From the NCBI GenBank assembly GCA_030537295.1, contig JAUNNU010000003.1, positions 1-54,158 on the forward strand: 54,158 nt of DNA, read 5' to 3'. The notes below the pieces were generated by a model, which was not told the origin of the DNA, ran no database searches, and was given only the letters and a program-made list of their open reading frames with translations. Below, piece after piece: positions 8,434 to 16,700 of the stretch (position 1 is its first letter; each line of letters begins with the position of its first letter). The DNA is from Bacteroidia bacterium (GTDB lineage Bacteria; Bacteroidota; Bacteroidia; Bacteroidales; F082). Made by a program: the position numbers and the translations under genes.

Positions 8434-10500
8434 TCATTTCAGATAGGTGTCAAGCCAGTTGGCGAACCTTCTCTGCCATAAGATTCCGTTCTGTGGCTGG
8501 AGTACCCAGTGGTTTTCGTCCGGGAAATAGAGGAATTCCGCCGGAATGCCGCGCAAGACCGCTGCGTTGTATGCCTGCATTCCCTGTGTGAAACAGATTC
8601 TGTAGTCGAGGCCGCCGTGGATTACGAGAATCGGTGCCGTCCATTTGTCAACGAAGAGGTGAGGGGAGTTGGCGTATGACCACTGAACGACAGGGTTCTC
8701 CTTGTCCCAGAACGGGCCGCCGAGATCCCAGTTCACAAACCACATCTCCTCGGTCTCAAGATATTGAGCGTCAAGGTTAAACATGCCGTCGTGCGCAATC
8801 AAAGCCTTGAAACGTCCGTCGTGATGACCGGCGAGCCAGTAAACCGAGAAGCCTCCGAAACTCGCGCCCACGGCACCGAGTTTTTCCTTGTTGACGAACG
8901 GCTCGTTCGCCATGACGTCAATGGCGGTCAGATAGTCGCTCATGCACTGTCCGCCGTAGTCGCCGCTGATGGCTTCGTTCCATTCCTGACCGAAACCCGG
9001 AAGACCGCGTCTGTTCGGTGCGACGATGATGTAACCGTTGGCCGCCATCATCTGGAAGTTCCAGCGATATGACCAGAACTGACTCACCGTGCTTTGCGGG
9101 CCGCCTTCGCAATAAAGCAAAGTCGGATATTTTTTGTTCTTGTCGAAATGTGGCGGGTAGATGACCCATGTGAGCATCATCTTGTCATCGGTGGTCTTAA
9201 TCCATCTCTCTTCAACATTGCCGACAGTCAACTGATTGAAAATGTTATCGTTGACATGTGTGATTTGTTTGAAACTGCCGTCATTCACGTTGACTGAGAA
9301 GAGTTCCGTCGGGTGACTCATCGACTGTATCCCGCCGATGAGTTTGTCGCCGGCAACGGCTATAGAAACGAAATCGTGTTTGCCTTCAGTGATTTTCTTG
9401 ATGCTTCCGGTATTGAGCTGCAATGAGTAAACCTGATCGGTGGCGTTTTTGTCGCTGATGAAATAAATGGTGTTCCCGTCTTCAGCCCAAGTAAGTGATG
9501 TGACGTTCTGGTCGAAGCCGATTGAATAGTCGGTTTTCTCTTCCATCGTGAGGTTCATGACGAAAAGTCGTTGTTTATCAGCCTCATAGCCGTCGCGTTC
9601 CATGCTTTCCCATGCGATTTTGTTTCCTTTCGGAGAAACAGAGAGATTAAGGTCGTAACCCATCATGCCTTCTGTAATGTTGACGGTGTTGTCAGTTGCG
9701 ATATTATATTTGTAAATATCTGTGTTTGTTGAAGTTGCATAATCTTTGCCAACTTTCTTGCGGCAGCAGTAGAGAATGTTTTCGCTGTCGATTGTCCAGG
9801 CGATTTGTTCCATTCCCCCGAAAGGTCTCACTGGTGATTCCCATTTTTCGCCTTCCATTATATCTTTGCCTTTTGAAATGATTCCCCTTTTGAAATCAGT
9901 GACGAAAATATGGCTGTATGTGTCAACCCACTGGTCCCAATGGCGGTACATCAAGTCGTTGTTGATTCTTCCGGAAGAAAGCGGAAGGTCAGGATAGACA
10001 TCGGCCACATTGTCTTTGAGTTTCACTTCTGCCGTGTAAACGAGCTGTTTCTCATCCGGACTGAAAAGATAACCGGTGATACCGCCTTCAACGACAGTGA
10101 TTTGGCGTTTATTCATGCCGTCGGAATCCATCTCCCAAAGCTGCATGTCGCCGCTTTCCGCAGACATGTAAGTGATTCTCCCTTTTGAAGTCCACGCCGG
10201 ACTGTATTGGCTGTAACTGCCCTTCGTGATGCATTTGAGGTCGTCACCATTGGCATCCATGACGTAAAGTCTTGAAAATCCTTTGTTTTCGTCAATTGTG
10301 TAATCGGTGACGCTGTAAACGACCTGTGAACCGTCCGGCGAAACTGCAAATTCGCCGATGCGACCCATAGTCCAGAGAACTTCAGGCGTCATGACATCTG
10401 AATTTAACTTGATTGTCTCACGAAGAGGGGAGTCCTTCTTCGAGCCGCAGCCCTGCAAAACCAACAGAAGCAATGCGATAGGAATTAAAAATCTTTTCAT
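8434..10500 (-). CDS. S9 family prolyl oligopeptidase/dipeptidyl peptidase lipoprotein
   Basis: Serine peptidase of the prolyl-oligopeptidase (S9) family, 688 residues from the chosen start. That start gives a lipoprotein signal (MKRFLIPIALLLLVLQGCGS) with the lipobox Cys at residue 18; a longer reading frame upstream lacks a signal. An N-terminal beta-propeller part (about 40-430) is followed by an alpha/beta-hydrolase domain with the nucleophile motif GASFGG (Ser547), Asp632 in HGGLDYR and His664 in DENHW. It probably trims proline-containing peptides in the periplasm or at the cell surface. It converges with the UpxY-like gene only 4 bases away. Confidence 0.9.
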   Translation of the reverse strand: MKRFLIPIALLLLVLQGCGSKKDSPLRETIKLNSDVMTPEVLWTMGRIGEFAVSPDGSQVVYSVTDYTIDENKGFSRLYVMDANGDDLKCITKGSYSQYSPAWTSKGRITYMSAESGDMQLWEMDSDGMNKRQITVVEGGITGYLFSPDEKQLVYTAEVKLKDNVADVYPDLPLSSGRINNDLMYRHWDQWVDTYSHIFVTDFKRGIISKGKDIMEGEKWESPVRPFGGMEQIAWTIDSENILYCCRKKVGKDYATSTNTDIYKYNIATDNTVNITEGMMGYDLNLSVSPKGNKIAWESMERDGYEADKQRLFVMNLTMEEKTDYSIGFDQNVTSLTWAEDGNTIYFISDKNATDQVYSLQLNTGSIKKITEGKHDFVSIAVAGDKLIGGIQSMSHPTELFSVNVNDGSFKQITHVNDNIFNQLTVGNVEERWIKTTDDKMMLTWVIYPPHFDKNKKYPTLLYCEGGPQSTVSQFWSYRWNFQMMAANGYIIVAPNRRGLPGFGQEWNEAISGDYGGQCMSDYLTAIDVMANEPFVNKEKLGAVGASFGGFSVYWLAGHHDGRFKALIAHDGMFNLDAQYLETEEMWFVNWDLGGPFWDKENPVVQWSYANSPHLFVDKWTAPILVIHGGLDYRICFTQGMQAYNAAVLRGIPAEFLYFPDENHWVLQPQNGILWQRRFANWLDTYLK

Positions 10501-10567
10501 ATTCAACATATTTGGTATATAATTTTCATAACAATTCTGAAATCTTTTTTGCTTAAAAATCAAAGTG

Positions 10568-10575
10568 CAAATCTA
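10568..10575 (-). promoter_or_regulatory. -7 box for the S9 peptidase
   Basis: Minus-strand TAGATTTG, about 68 bases upstream of the peptidase start. It lies nearly back to back with the plus-strand box at 10585. Confidence 0.5.
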
Positions 10576-10584
10576 CGATTTTTT

Positions 10585-10592
10585 TATCTTTG
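10585..10592 (+). promoter_or_regulatory. -7 box for the PNGase F-like gene
   Basis: TATCTTTG lies 17 bases before the ATG at 10610 and supports that start over an upstream in-frame ATG at 10565, which would precede the promoter. Confidence 0.6.
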
Positions 10593-10609
10593 CAAAAAAT
10601 TTAATTGCA

Positions 10610-12301
10610 ATGAAACGTATTTTTTTATTAATAGGTGCGATTTTCGCTACATTTTCAGTTTTTTCACAACAACATCTTGTATATCAATCGTATGCGTTAG
10701 GTTCTGACAGCGGCGACACCACTTTCCGTGAAGTCATTCGTTACAAAAACCAATTGAAAATTTATGACAGGCAGGATTTTTCAGGCAAATTGATTGATGG
10801 CGTCTCGACGGATTTCACTTTCGTGGATTATGATTCGGATTCTGTCTATTACCAGATGAATTATCAGGATGGCGAGTCGTTTTATTCAGTTAATTCATTG
10901 AAAAACAATGATGTGACATTTGAAAAAATCGGAACGGAGAAAGTGAAAGGTTACGATTGCATTAAATATAAGACCTCGATAAACTCAAATACCATTGAGG
11001 TCTGGATGACCGAGAAACCCGGCTACGATGCAACTCCGACAACATCGCGCGGCTACCTCAAAGGCGTGATGGTCAGACAGGCGATAAACGGAAACCGCAT
11101 TATGGAACTGAAGTCGGTGAAAAAAGACAAAAATATCAAAAATAATTTGATTCCCAATGATTTAGGAATAAGAAAGAGTGGGAGGGAACTTAACAAAATC
11201 AACAAGGAGAAACTTATAAAACGTTTCAGAATTTTCGATGATGACCAGATTCATTTTGCGAATATTGAGAAGTTCAAAGGTGAGATTCCGTTCGATTCGG
11301 TGATTCATTTTTCGTTTGGAACTATCATTTTAAAACGCGTGAAACTTCCGATTTTGCCCGAACATTATCAGCTTTTCGCGGAGCTTCATCAGAAGTCGAA
11401 CGGCGATGCCTACGACCGCACAGGCTCTATTTTCGTGATTCCGTTGGACAGGAAACTGTCTTTGTGTGACGCTTTAATTGACAGTATCGAAGTCATTCCG
11501 TATCAATATGATAGGAATGGGCAAAAATATCATGGAATACGGCTTGGAAACGACTATATGCCCGTTGTCGAGTTGATGAGGTTTTTCACTCCGTTTGGCG
11601 TGAATCATTTTAACGACCGCGTCAAAATCGACGGTCTCGACTGGGAAGATGAGGCGTATTATAAGATGGAGGTCAGCGAGCTTTCCGACCGGCTTTCGGG
11701 CGATGTTTTGATTGGCGCGTTTATCGGCAACTACGATGGCGGCGGACATAAGGTTTCGTTAGATTTAGTTGCGTATCCGCAGGATTACAGCGGCGACATT
11801 GAAGGAAACTGCCGTTGGAGCCTTCCGCTTTTCAACACATGTAACGTGATGGAGATGTCGGGACAGAATTATGGAAGACTGTTCCAAACCGACAGCCTGA
11901 CTGTGGAGTTTGATATTCCCGAAAACGTTGAGAATCTGCGTCTTCGGTATATCACGACGGGACACGGCGGCTGGGACGGCGGCGATGAGTTCAACCCGAA
12001 GGAGAACACTGTCATCGTTGACGGCGAGACGACATTCACATTCACGCCTTGGCGTTGCGACTGCGGCACTTACCGCGAGCTGAACCCTGTCTCAGGCAAC
12101 TTCTGGAACGGCGTATCGTCGTCCGACTACTCGCGTTCAGGCTGGTGTCCGGGGACAGCCACGAATCCAACGTATTTTGACTTAAGTCATTTAAAACCAG
12201 GGCATCACACAATTACCATCGCCATCCCGCAGGGAGCCGACGAAGGCGGCAGTTTCTCGCATTGGATGGTTTCGGGGGTGCTGGTTGGGAACAGAAAATA
12301 G
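10610..12301 (+). CDS. Secreted PNGase F-like peptide:N-glycosidase
   Basis: 563 residues with a signal peptide (MKRIFLLIGAIFATFSVFSQ). The C-terminal half resembles the two-domain PNGase F fold: AYDRTGSIFVIP (Asp at about 269, in the place of the PNGase F catalytic Asp60), then TTGHGGWDGGDEF, WRCDCGTYRELNPVSGNF and SGWCPGTATNP, closely matching the PNGase F C-terminal domain. The second acidic residue, Glu206 in PNGase F, probably corresponds to Glu in GGDEF; a counterpart of Glu118 is not obvious. About 220 extra N-terminal residues resemble the Bacteroidota GLPGLI/DUF4412-type secreted domain. The likely role is release of N-glycans from glycoproteins at the cell surface. PNGase-family membership is strong; activity is inferred. 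Confidence 0.82.
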   Translation: MKRIFLLIGAIFATFSVFSQQHLVYQSYALGSDSGDTTFREVIRYKNQLKIYDRQDFSGKLIDGVSTDFTFVDYDSDSVYYQMNYQDGESFYSVNSLKNNDVTFEKIGTEKVKGYDCIKYKTSINSNTIEVWMTEKPGYDATPTTSRGYLKGVMVRQAINGNRIMELKSVKKDKNIKNNLIPNDLGIRKSGRELNKINKEKLIKRFRIFDDDQIHFANIEKFKGEIPFDSVIHFSFGTIILKRVKLPILPEHYQLFAELHQKSNGDAYDRTGSIFVIPLDRKLSLCDALIDSIEVIPYQYDRNGQKYHGIRLGNDYMPVVELMRFFTPFGVNHFNDRVKIDGLDWEDEAYYKMEVSELSDRLSGDVLIGAFIGNYDGGGHKVSLDLVAYPQDYSGDIEGNCRWSLPLFNTCNVMEMSGQNYGRLFQTDSLTVEFDIPENVENLRLRYITTGHGGWDGGDEFNPKENTVIVDGETTFTFTPWRCDCGTYRELNPVSGNFWNGVSSSDYSRSGWCPGTATNPTYFDLSHLKPGHHTITIAIPQGADEGGSFSHWMVSGVLVGNRK

Positions 12302-12412
12302 TTCTTATTTGATAAAGTGCTGATGTCATTGTAAATCATTTGTTTACAAAATGTATTGGCGGAGTTTCGATAATAATATTATCACTGAATGTTATTTAAT
12401 TGAAAAATATTG

Positions 12413-12420
12413 TATTTTTG
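12413..12420 (+). promoter_or_regulatory. -7 box for the T9SS cargo gene
   Basis: TATTTTTG lies 32 bases before the ATG at 12453 in an AT-rich intergenic stretch. Confidence 0.5.
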
Positions 12421-12452
12421 GGCGAATTTATTATTAACAAAATTATAATTAT

Positions 12453-13583
12453 ATGAAAAGATTTTTACTTGCCATTGTTGCGGTTTTAACAACAACAACT
12501 TCATTTTCACAGAATTACACGCATTATCTTAATTCATGGTATTCCGATGACCTGATGGAGTCGAAGGAGTTTTATTATGATGAAAGTTACAAGCTCATCG
12601 CCGATTATTGGATTGACAATGTCGGCGAACCGATAACCGTCCGCGACAGCCTTGAGTACGATGCCAACGGCAACGTCACAAAACTTTCCTGCCATCAGCT
12701 CTTGAATGGCAACTGGATTTATGCAAACTATGTTGAATACACGTACAACGAACTGAATCAACGACTTACGAGAGACAACTACAACTATTTAGGCGGCAGC
12801 TTCGAGCATGGAGGCACGTACAACTATCAGTATGACGAGAACGGGAACTTGGTTCACCACGATATGTATTTGGGTACGTGGGGGCTTTTTGAAACCGCCG
12901 ACTACACTTACGACGAGAATAACAACTGCACGCTCCTGATCAGTTATTCGGAAGGCTTCAGCGGTGAATTTGAGCCGTCAAACATGATTGAATATAGTTA
13001 TAATGACGATGGTTTCCTCGTTGAAGAAAAAAGTTATTACTACTATAATGGTTGGATTTTAAGCACACATGTCGTTTATACCCGCGATGAAAACAACAAC
13101 ATCACTGTTGAGGATAACCTCGACCAATACGGTTCCGTTCTTGAACGTCATGAATATGAATACGATATGAATATTCTTTTTGACGAAGTCGCTCCTTTCG
13201 TAAACCCGGAAGGTGAATTGCCGAACCCCGAAAGGACAGTGAATGCAAGGGTGAAAGACAAATTCTGGACTTTGAACGACGGCGGCACACTCACTTTCAT
13301 CTGCGACTATTATTATTACTATAGGGAAATCGAAGACGATGCCGTTGAAGAAAATCTTGTCGGAAACGTGAACGTCTATCCAAATCCTGTTAAAGACATT
13401 CTTACAGTTGAAACATCTGAATATCAGAATGTTGCAATTTATGACCTTGCCGGAAAATGTGTGAAGGAACAGCCCGTTGACGGCGTTGTGAACATCGACA
13501 TGAGCCAGATGACAAAAGGAGTTTATTTCATCAAGATGAACAACGAAAACGGTACTGTCACAAGAAAAATCGTTGTTGAATAA
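12453..13583 (+). CDS. T9SS type A sorting-domain protein with YD-like repeats
   Basis: 376-residue secreted protein of unknown function. An N-terminal signal peptide (MKRFLLAIVAVLTTTTSFSQ) is followed by a Tyr/Asp/Asn-rich body with spaced repeats such as YDENGNLV, YDENNNCT, YNDDGFLV and RDENNNIT, similar to RHS/YD repeats. The last 75 or so residues are a type IX secretion C-terminal sorting domain (VYPNPVKDILTV ... IYDLAGKCV ... GVYFIKM ... KIVVE), predicting export through the outer membrane by T9SS and cleavage or anchoring there. It has its own promoter and a strong terminator, so it is monocistronic. Confidence 0.88.
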   Translation: MKRFLLAIVAVLTTTTSFSQNYTHYLNSWYSDDLMESKEFYYDESYKLIADYWIDNVGEPITVRDSLEYDANGNVTKLSCHQLLNGNWIYANYVEYTYNELNQRLTRDNYNYLGGSFEHGGTYNYQYDENGNLVHHDMYLGTWGLFETADYTYDENNNCTLLISYSEGFSGEFEPSNMIEYSYNDDGFLVEEKSYYYYNGWILSTHVVYTRDENNNITVEDNLDQYGSVLERHEYEYDMNILFDEVAPFVNPEGELPNPERTVNARVKDKFWTLNDGGTLTFICDYYYYYREIEDDAVEENLVGNVNVYPNPVKDILTVETSEYQNVAIYDLAGKCVKEQPVDGVVNIDMSQMTKGVYFIKMNNENGTVTRKIVVE

Positions 13584-13617
13584 AGACTTAAAAAAATTCA
13601 AAATTCATTTATAAAAC

Positions 13618-13653
13618 AAAAATGCAAGCATTTTAACGGATGCTTGCATTTTT
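13618..13653 (+). terminator. Rho-independent terminator after the T9SS gene
   Basis: Perfect 13-bp stem AAAAATGCAAGCA (13618-13630) and TGCTTGCATTTTT (13641-13653) with a 10-base loop; the right arm ends in a T-run. Confidence 0.9.
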
Positions 13654-13769
13654 CGTTGTCACGAAAAAACCATAATCTTTATATTGCTTGTGGCTGCAAA
13701 ATTACAGATATGATTTGTTGCCGTGTGGTTTTTTTTACAAAAGTTATCAACATTTTTGAAAAAGAACTG

Positions 13770-13809
13770 AAAGTCTTGAAATTCAATTGTTTAAGAATTT
13801 CAAGACTTT
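13770..13809 (-). terminator. Terminator of the menA-CPBP-pnuC operon
   Basis: A perfect 15-bp inverted repeat (13770-13784 and 13795-13809, AAAGTCTTGAAATTC and its complement) lies just past the pnuC stop. On the minus strand it is followed by a T-rich tract. Confidence 0.85.
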
Positions 13810-13813
13810 AGTT

Positions 13814-14530
13814 TTACTTATTTTCGTTTTCTTTTGCCTCTTTAGTCCATTTTATCAACATTATAATTGAGTTGATGAGATAGACGCACGACATCAGCAG
13901 TATTGCGATGTTGACACCATTGGCGTTGAAGTCGTTGAACCAAAGTATGACATGCAGAACATTGACAATCAGCCATATCCACCATTGTTCGGCGTAACGC
14001 TTGATGGCGACGATCATTGCGACGATGTTACAAACCGCCGAGAATGAGTCAAGAATCGGCTGTTGGTTGTTGGTGAGGTTCATGATGTAGCTGAAAGCCG
14101 CCGTTGCCGCAGCGATGATGGCAATCCACAGGAAACGCACGCCCCACGTCATTTTTCTTTTTATGACTTCTTGTGACTCGGCGTTGATGTGCTTTTTCCA
14201 GGTGACGAAACCGACTACCTCCATTGGGACGAAATAGATGAGGTACATCAGTCCGTTCATGTAAAGGCTACTTTTCAGTGCGACGATGCCCATGAGAAAA
14301 CATTGCACGAAGCCGAAAACGAAGTTTGAAAGTTTTCCTTTTCCGGAAAGGACCACGCAGGTCACGCCGACCAAGCCTGCAATGAGTGAGACGGTTGTCG
14401 TCCCTTTGATGATACTGCCGACCAACACGACTGAAAAAGCGATGGCGAGCCAGATGATTTCTGATGTTTTCCAACCTGTCAATTCGTTGGAAATGAATGT
14501 CTTGAATTTTGATGAGCTGTTGTTTTCCAT
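13814..14530 (-). CDS. pnuC: PnuC family nicotinamide riboside (or other vitamin) transporter
   Basis: 238-residue inner-membrane protein with about seven hydrophobic helices. The region QPILDSFSAVCNIVAMIV followed by EQWWIWLIVNVLHVILW carries the Trp/Asn-rich signature of PnuC facilitators, which take up nicotinamide riboside for intracellular phosphorylation. It is the last gene of a tight minus-strand operon (24 bases from the CPBP gene). Some PnuC relatives (PnuT) carry thiamine; with no linked thiamine gene or riboswitch visible, substrate cannot be fixed from sequence alone. Confidence 0.88.
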   Translation of the reverse strand: MENNSSSKFKTFISNELTGWKTSEIIWLAIAFSVVLVGSIIKGTTTVSLIAGLVGVTCVVLSGKGKLSNFVFGFVQCFLMGIVALKSSLYMNGLMYLIYFVPMEVVGFVTWKKHINAESQEVIKRKMTWGVRFLWIAIIAAATAAFSYIMNLTNNQQPILDSFSAVCNIVAMIVAIKRYAEQWWIWLIVNVLHVILWFNDFNANGVNIAILLMSCVYLINSIIMLIKWTKEAKENENK

Positions 14531-14554
14531 TTTGAAATTATATTTGGTTAAAGA

Positions 14555-15199
14555 TTAGATCGGGAAAATGATGAAGACGCTCACGTCCCACAATGCGTGG
14601 CAGACGATGAGAGGCACGATGCTTTTTGTGAATCTGTACATGAACCCCCAGAAGAGTCCGCACACCAACGCTGCCATGATGAGCATGAAGTTGAACGAGA
14701 AGACGTGAACGGCGGCATAAACGAAAGCGGTGATGAGAACCGGAGCGAGCCAACGCCACGTTTCTGATTTGATTTTCAGTGATTTATTGAAAATCTCTGT
14801 GATGTTTCTCTGAAAATATCCGCGCCAGAAAATCTCTTCCGCCGGACCTATCACGAAAAGCAGCAACGCCCCGACAATCAAGACGTCATTGCCGTTTTTC
14901 ATGTCATAGATGCTGTTTATCTGGCCTTGTGCGAAACCGAACCAACGTGTCGAAAGATAGTTTCCGAGCCAGAAAACGCCCCATAAAGCCGCTGCGGTCA
15001 CGACACCTATTAATATATTCGAGAACGTGAACTCGTTTCTGTTGATTTTCGTGCCGCCGATAAGAAACGAAATCGTCATCAGAATCAGTCCGGAAACTGA
15101 CATCGCAACCCAGAAATTAAGGTGCGGCGCGGTCCACGGTGAGAACATTGTGAACCAAAGGACGGTGACAATCAACGTTGAAATTATCAGCTTTTTCAT
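14555..15199 (-). CDS. CPBP family intramembrane glutamic endopeptidase
   Basis: 214-residue polytopic membrane protein of the CAAX-protease/bacteriocin-processing family. It shows the diagnostic EEIFWRG motif (EExxxR type, about residues 120-126), then the second-motif His in YAAVHVFSFNFMLI and the third motif with His in VCHALWDVS, the predicted metal or catalytic site. The physiological substrate is unknown. It lies 16 bases downstream of menA and 24 bases upstream of pnuC, so all three are probably one transcript; no functional link between them is known. Confidence 0.87.
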   Translation of the reverse strand: MKKLIISTLIVTVLWFTMFSPWTAPHLNFWVAMSVSGLILMTISFLIGGTKINRNEFTFSNILIGVVTAAALWGVFWLGNYLSTRWFGFAQGQINSIYDMKNGNDVLIVGALLLFVIGPAEEIFWRGYFQRNITEIFNKSLKIKSETWRWLAPVLITAFVYAAVHVFSFNFMLIMAALVCGLFWGFMYRFTKSIVPLIVCHALWDVSVFIIFPI

Positions 15200-15215
15200 C
15201 GTAAATTGTTGTGTG

Positions 15216-16109
15216 TTAAATTATTGGGGCGATGAAATTGCCGATTGAAAGAAGCAACGAGAAAATCATCACGAGTTTGGCAGATTCACCGTCGAGACTT
15301 GCGATGTCGGTCATCTCCACGCATTTCGCCATCTTTTTCATGTTCGCCAAAGCAATAGGGAGTGAAAGGATGACAATCAAAGCGATTATCGGGAGATTTT
15401 TGAATATAACATTCACAAACACAACGAGATAGGCAATGATTACCATTCCGATGTAATAAATTTTCGAGCCTTTTGTGCCTATGACTTTCGCAAATGAAGT
15501 GACACCGGCTTTTGTGTCGTTCACACGGTCGCGCATGTTGTTGGCGTGAAGGATACAGACGACCAAGAGACCTGTCGGGATGGTGACATAAAGAATCGGC
15601 GGGAAGAAAACTCCTGTCGCGCAAAAATACGTTCCGAGCGGAATCAGGATGCCGAAGTTTATCAGAATACACAGGTCGCCGAGTGCGTTGGCTTTTAAAA
15701 AAAAGTAGAAAATCGTGAGCAGCATTCCTGCGATACCGATGTAAAGCACTGGCAGTCCGCATCTTGCGACAAGATACAACCCGATTGCTGACCCGATTGC
15801 CATCATGATGATACCGAAACGCAGAATTGTCTTCGCCGGAATGATTCCGTCAACAATCGTGAGGTTCGTCTGCCCGATGTTTTCGTGCGAATCGACACCG
15901 TGCTTGAAGTCGAAATAGTCGCTGATAAGGTTTCCTGAAAGATGGAAAATCGCTGCGCCGAACAAGGCAATTATTGCGGCAACCCAGTCTATTTCAATTG
16001 ATAGCGATAAAATTGATTTGTTGAAAAAAACAAAGGAAATCGTCACCAACGCAGGCATTATCGATGCCGGAAGTGACCATGGACGAGTTGCCAAAAAATA
16101 TTTTTTCAT
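15216..16109 (-). CDS. menA: UbiA-family prenyltransferase, probably MenA
   Basis: 297-residue polytopic membrane protein from the ATG at 16109; a longer reading frame upstream runs across the promoter. It shows two Asp-rich UbiA motifs, NLISDYFDFKHGVD (about 60-73) and NNMRDRVNDTKAGVTSFA, the latter of the MenA type. MenA attaches the polyprenyl chain to 1,4-dihydroxy-2-naphthoate in menaquinone synthesis at the inner membrane. It is the first gene of the minus-strand operon with CPBP and pnuC. Another UbiA aromatic prenyltransferase is less likely. Confidence 0.85.
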   Translation of the reverse strand: MKKYFLATRPWSLPASIMPALVTISFVFFNKSILSLSIEIDWVAAIIALFGAAIFHLSGNLISDYFDFKHGVDSHENIGQTNLTIVDGIIPAKTILRFGIIMMAIGSAIGLYLVARCGLPVLYIGIAGMLLTIFYFFLKANALGDLCILINFGILIPLGTYFCATGVFFPPILYVTIPTGLLVVCILHANNMRDRVNDTKAGVTSFAKVIGTKGSKIYYIGMVIIAYLVVFVNVIFKNLPIIALIVILSLPIALANMKKMAKCVEMTDIASLDGESAKLVMIFSLLLSIGNFIAPII

Positions 16110-16127
16110 TTCATAAAAATTAAAGTG

Positions 16128-16135
16128 CAAAAGTA
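16128..16135 (-). promoter_or_regulatory. -7 box for the menA operon
   Basis: Minus-strand TACTTTTG 19 bases upstream of the menA ATG. It is divergent from the Nudix promoter, separated by about 20 bases. Confidence 0.6.
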
Positions 16136-16156
16136 CGACATTTTCTTCAAATTCCT

Positions 16157-16164
16157 TATTTTTG
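16157..16164 (+). promoter_or_regulatory. -7 box for the Nudix hydrolase gene
   Basis: TATTTTTG followed by GCA, 20 bases before the ATG at 16185, which supports that start. Confidence 0.6.
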
Positions 16165-16184
16165 CAGCCAAATTTGAAAATAAA

Positions 16185-16700
16185 ATGTATTGTTACGAAT
16201 ATCCACATCCGGCTGTCACGACAGACTGTATCATCTTCGGCATTGATAATGAAGGCCTGAAGGTTTTGCTCATCGAAAGAGGCAACGATCCGTATAAGGG
16301 TTTCTGGGCGTTTCCGGGCGGTTTCCTGAATCCTGACGAAACGGTGGAGCAGGGTGCTTTGCGTGAATTGAATGAAGAGACGGGGCTCGAAGACGCATAT
16401 ATCGAAGAAGTCGGGGTGTTCAGCGACCCCGGAAGAGACATGCGTGACCGCGTTATCACCGTGGCGTTTTACTCAATAATCAAGATAAGAAACGTTAAAG
16501 CAGGAGATGATGCTGCATTGGCTAAATGGTTTACAATCAATGATTTGCCAAAACTCGCCTTTGACCACGACATGATTTTAGAAACGGCGTTGAAACGCTT
16601 CCGTGAACGTCTCATCATTGAACCCGATTTCCTGAAAAACTCCAAGGAGAATTTTTCTGAAAAAGAGATTGAAGCTGTCGAAAATCAATTATTTTCTTAA
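16185..16700 (+). CDS. Nudix hydrolase
   Basis: 171-residue cytosolic pyrophosphohydrolase. It carries a complete Nudix box, GGFLNPDETVEQGALRELNE followed by ETGL (GX5EX7REUXEEXGU). The N-terminal portion (VTTDCIIFGIDNEGLKVLLIERGNDPYKGFWAFPGG) resembles ADP-ribose pyrophosphatase and NrtR-type Nudix domains, but the C-terminus is too short for a full winged-helix regulator. The substrate is therefore uncertain (ADP-ribose or another nucleotide sugar). Its 3' end overlaps the convergent nhaC-like gene by 12 bases. The start was chosen because it follows the promoter. Confidence 0.88.
   Translation: MYCYEYPHPAVTTDCIIFGIDNEGLKVLLIERGNDPYKGFWAFPGGFLNPDETVEQGALRELNEETGLEDAYIEEVGVFSDPGRDMRDRVITVAFYSIIKIRNVKAGDDAALAKWFTINDLPKLAFDHDMILETALKRFRERLIIEPDFLKNSKENFSEKEIEAVENQLFS

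Noticed and set aside
13814-14530. PnuC-like protein as a thiamine transporter (PnuT) linked to thiD
   Set aside because: thiD is 13 kb away, no thiamine riboswitch was seen before the operon, and menA and CPBP genes share its transcript.
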